A stretch of 7,234 nucleotides of DNA from an uncultured Fibrobacterota bacterium (GTDB lineage: Bacteria; Fibrobacterota; Chitinivibrionia; Chitinivibrionales; CAIOZP01), in NCBI GenBank assembly GCA_903862805.1, contig CAIOZP010000313.1, positions 1-7,234 of the forward strand, in the 5' to 3' direction. A program made the position numbers and the translations under genes. The notes under the pieces are model-generated. The model saw only the letters and a list, made by a program, of their open reading frames with translations. It had not been told where the DNA came from and searched no databases. This document shows positions 5,668 through 7,234 of the stretch, in pieces (position 1 is the first letter of the stretch; every line of letters begins with the position of its first letter).

Positions 5668-7234
5668 TTGAACTTAAGAAATATCACGGTTGGCACTCAG
5701 TTGAAACTTGGCCTCGCGATTATGGCTTTTATGGTTCTCGTGCTCGGCTCTGTCGCATATTTACAAACTGCAAGGCTTCACGCTCAAACCGAGTCTATGT
5801 ACCTGCACCCATTGCAGGTGCGACGTGCGATCGGCAGTCTGACCACCGATATTTTTGCGATTCATCGCGATCTTAAAGATCTGGCATTCTCTTCTGACCC
5901 GAAGGATATTGACGAAGATCTTGCAAGTATCGAGGCATGGAGAGCCGATGCCTTTTCCCAGATCGAAGTTATTTACGGCCGTTATCTTGGATCAAAAACT
6001 GATGTCGATTCGATAAGAACCGCTTTCGTCGGTTGGAATTCTACCGTTGATGAAACTATACGCCGCTTGCGTTCCGACACCACCGGAACCCTTGCTGATC
6101 GTGAGAAAAAATTTGGAGATGCTGGCGACGCCGGTGTTGATCATCTGCAAAAAACAGTCCAGAAAGCTGATGACTTCGCAAGGAAAAAAGGAGACGCGCT
6201 TTTTCTTAACTCCGTAATGCTGAACAGGTCGCTCAATTTGCAGCTCTTTGCCATTGTTGCAATCATCATGCTGATTTCGTTTCTGATCAATTTTCTCATC
6301 ATGCGAAATATCCGCCGACCTTTGGTGATGATGTCCACTGCGATGAAAAGTTTCCGCGAAGGGAACCTTGCCTCGCGCAGTCCGTATGCGGTTCGTAACG
6401 AGTTCGGCGTTCTTTCCGATTCCTTCAACGCCCTTGCCGAAACAGTTCAACTGAACTCCGAACTGAGCCAGAAGGCGGCGCATCTTGCCGGACTCATGCT
6501 CAGCGAAGACAATGCGAAGAAGTTCTTCCATGCAACGCTCAATGCGCTTCTTGAACATACCGGATCGAATATTGCAGCTGCCTATCTGCTGAATGCCGAC
6601 AAAAACTGCTTCGAGCATTTTGAATCCATCGGAGCAGGTGACGGTATCAGACAGTCGTTTGCCGTTGACAACCACGAAGGCGAGTTCGGCGCGGCTGTTT
6701 CTTCACGCAAAATTCAGCATATCAAAAATATCCCCGACAATACGCGCTTCTCGTTCCACACGATCAGCGGCAGTTTCATTCCGCACGAAATCATTACCAT
6801 TCCGGTGCTTTCTGGGAAGGATGTTGTCGCGGTCATTTCCCTTGCGGCGGTTTCAGGTTATAGCAAAAAATCGATTCAACTGATCAACAGCATTCTTGAT
6901 ACGCTCGGCGCCCGTGTTGACGGGATTTTGGCCTATCGCAAAATGGAAGAGATTTCCGCACAGCTCAAGATCCACAACGCCGAACTTCAGGCGCAGAAGT
7001 CGGAGCTGTCTTCCCAGTCTGCCGAGCTTGTGTCGCAGAATCGCGAGCTTGAAATACAGAAACAGCAACTCGATGAAGCCGGTCGTCTTAAAACAACTTT
7101 CCTTTCCAACATGAGCCACGAACTACGCACGCCGCTTAATTCTGTGATTGCGCTTTCGGGCGTTTTACACCGGCGACTTCTGGGGAAATTATCCGCCGAA
7201 GAATACAGCTACATAGAAATTATCGAACGCAACG
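5668..7234 (+). CDS. Membrane sensor histidine kinase (4HB sensor-HAMP-GAF-coiled coil-HisKA), partial at its C-terminus
   Basis: This inner-membrane kinase senses through an outer domain and phosphorylates itself on a histidine for transfer to a receiver domain. The visible 522 residues start MNLRNITVGTQLKLG and run: membrane helix 1 (about 14-34); a helical periplasmic domain (35-188) resembling the four-helix-bundle sensor of chemoreceptors (4HB_MCP), including HPLQVRRAI (47-55); membrane helix 2 (190-212); HAMP (about 212-264); GAF-like domain (about 283-420); a coiled coil (431-470); and the HisKA box FLSNMSHELRTPLNSVI (478-494) with phosphoacceptor His484 (7117-7119). The frame is open at the window end, so the ATPase domain and possible receiver domains are unseen; many relatives are hybrid kinases. 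TTG 5668 is chosen from AAGGA six bases upstream and because the next ATG lies within helix 1. It follows cheR by 12 bp and is surely co-transcribed. The ligand is unknown. Confidence 0.93.
   Translation, partial: MNLRNITVGTQLKLGLAIMAFMVLVLGSVAYLQTARLHAQTESMYLHPLQVRRAIGSLTTDIFAIHRDLKDLAFSSDPKDIDEDLASIEAWRADAFSQIEVIYGRYLGSKTDVDSIRTAFVGWNSTVDETIRRLRSDTTGTLADREKKFGDAGDAGVDHLQKTVQKADDFARKKGDALFLNSVMLNRSLNLQLFAIVAIIMLISFLINFLIMRNIRRPLVMMSTAMKSFREGNLASRSPYAVRNEFGVLSDSFNALAETVQLNSELSQKAAHLAGLMLSEDNAKKFFHATLNALLEHTGSNIAAAYLLNADKNCFEHFESIGAGDGIRQSFAVDNHEGEFGAAVSSRKIQHIKNIPDNTRFSFHTISGSFIPHEIITIPVLSGKDVVAVISLAAVSGYSKKSIQLINSILDTLGARVDGILAYRKMEEISAQLKIHNAELQAQKSELSSQSAELVSQNRELEIQKQQLDEAGRLKTTFLSNMSHELRTPLNSVIALSGVLHRRLLGKLSAEEYSYIEIIERN

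Noticed and set aside
5992..6675. A 227-codon minus-strand open frame opposite the histidine kinase
   Set aside because: The plus strand here encodes the periplasmic domain, second membrane helix, HAMP and GAF in a single frame; the minus-strand product shows no family features.

Overview
The window shows a mid-GC (roughly 50 % by eye) bacterial chromosome segment with two divergent gene clusters around one 227-bp intergenic region (4637-4863). No RNA gene, insertion sequence, CRISPR array or phage gene is visible. The lineage cannot be fixed from this much sequence. The set of genes (PTS enzyme I without a visible sugar permease, a glucan phosphorylase homologue, a CheR next to a 4HB/HAMP/GAF histidine kinase) and the TTG starts fit a free-living Gram-negative-type bacterium such as a member of Bacteroidota/Chlorobiota, Spirochaetota or the deltaproteobacterial groups; this is a weak inference.

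Left arm, minus strand, read from 4636 down to 1: a divergent alpha-glucan (glycogen) phosphorylase homologue (4636-2246), PTS enzyme I (2249-480) and an O6-alkylguanine-DNA alkyltransferase (456 to beyond base 1, C-terminus cut off). The phosphorylase stop and the enzyme I start share an ATGA overlap, and only 23 bp separate enzyme I from the alkyltransferase, so the three look co-transcribed. Enzyme I keeps every catalytic residue I checked. The phosphorylase homologue keeps the PLP lysine and fold landmarks but has lost many of the residues that contact substrate in classical glycogen phosphorylases. This mismatch, in a translationally coupled pair, is the most interesting thing in the window. 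In E. coli, HPr (the protein phosphorylated by enzyme I) binds and activates glycogen phosphorylase, so a regulatory link between the two proteins is plausible but not shown here.

Right arm, plus strand: a CheR-type methyltransferase (4864-5655) followed after 12 bp by a membrane histidine kinase (5668 to beyond 7234) with a 4-helix-bundle periplasmic sensor, HAMP, GAF, a strictly heptad coiled coil and the HisKA phosphoacceptor box; its ATPase part and any receiver domains lie outside the window. Both genes appear to start at TTG with well-placed Shine-Dalgarno sequences. They form a two-gene signalling unit with no chemoreceptor in view.

The divergent intergenic region carries an AT-rich promoter-like stretch for the left arm and a perfect 6-bp inverted repeat just upstream of the cheR ribosome binding site.
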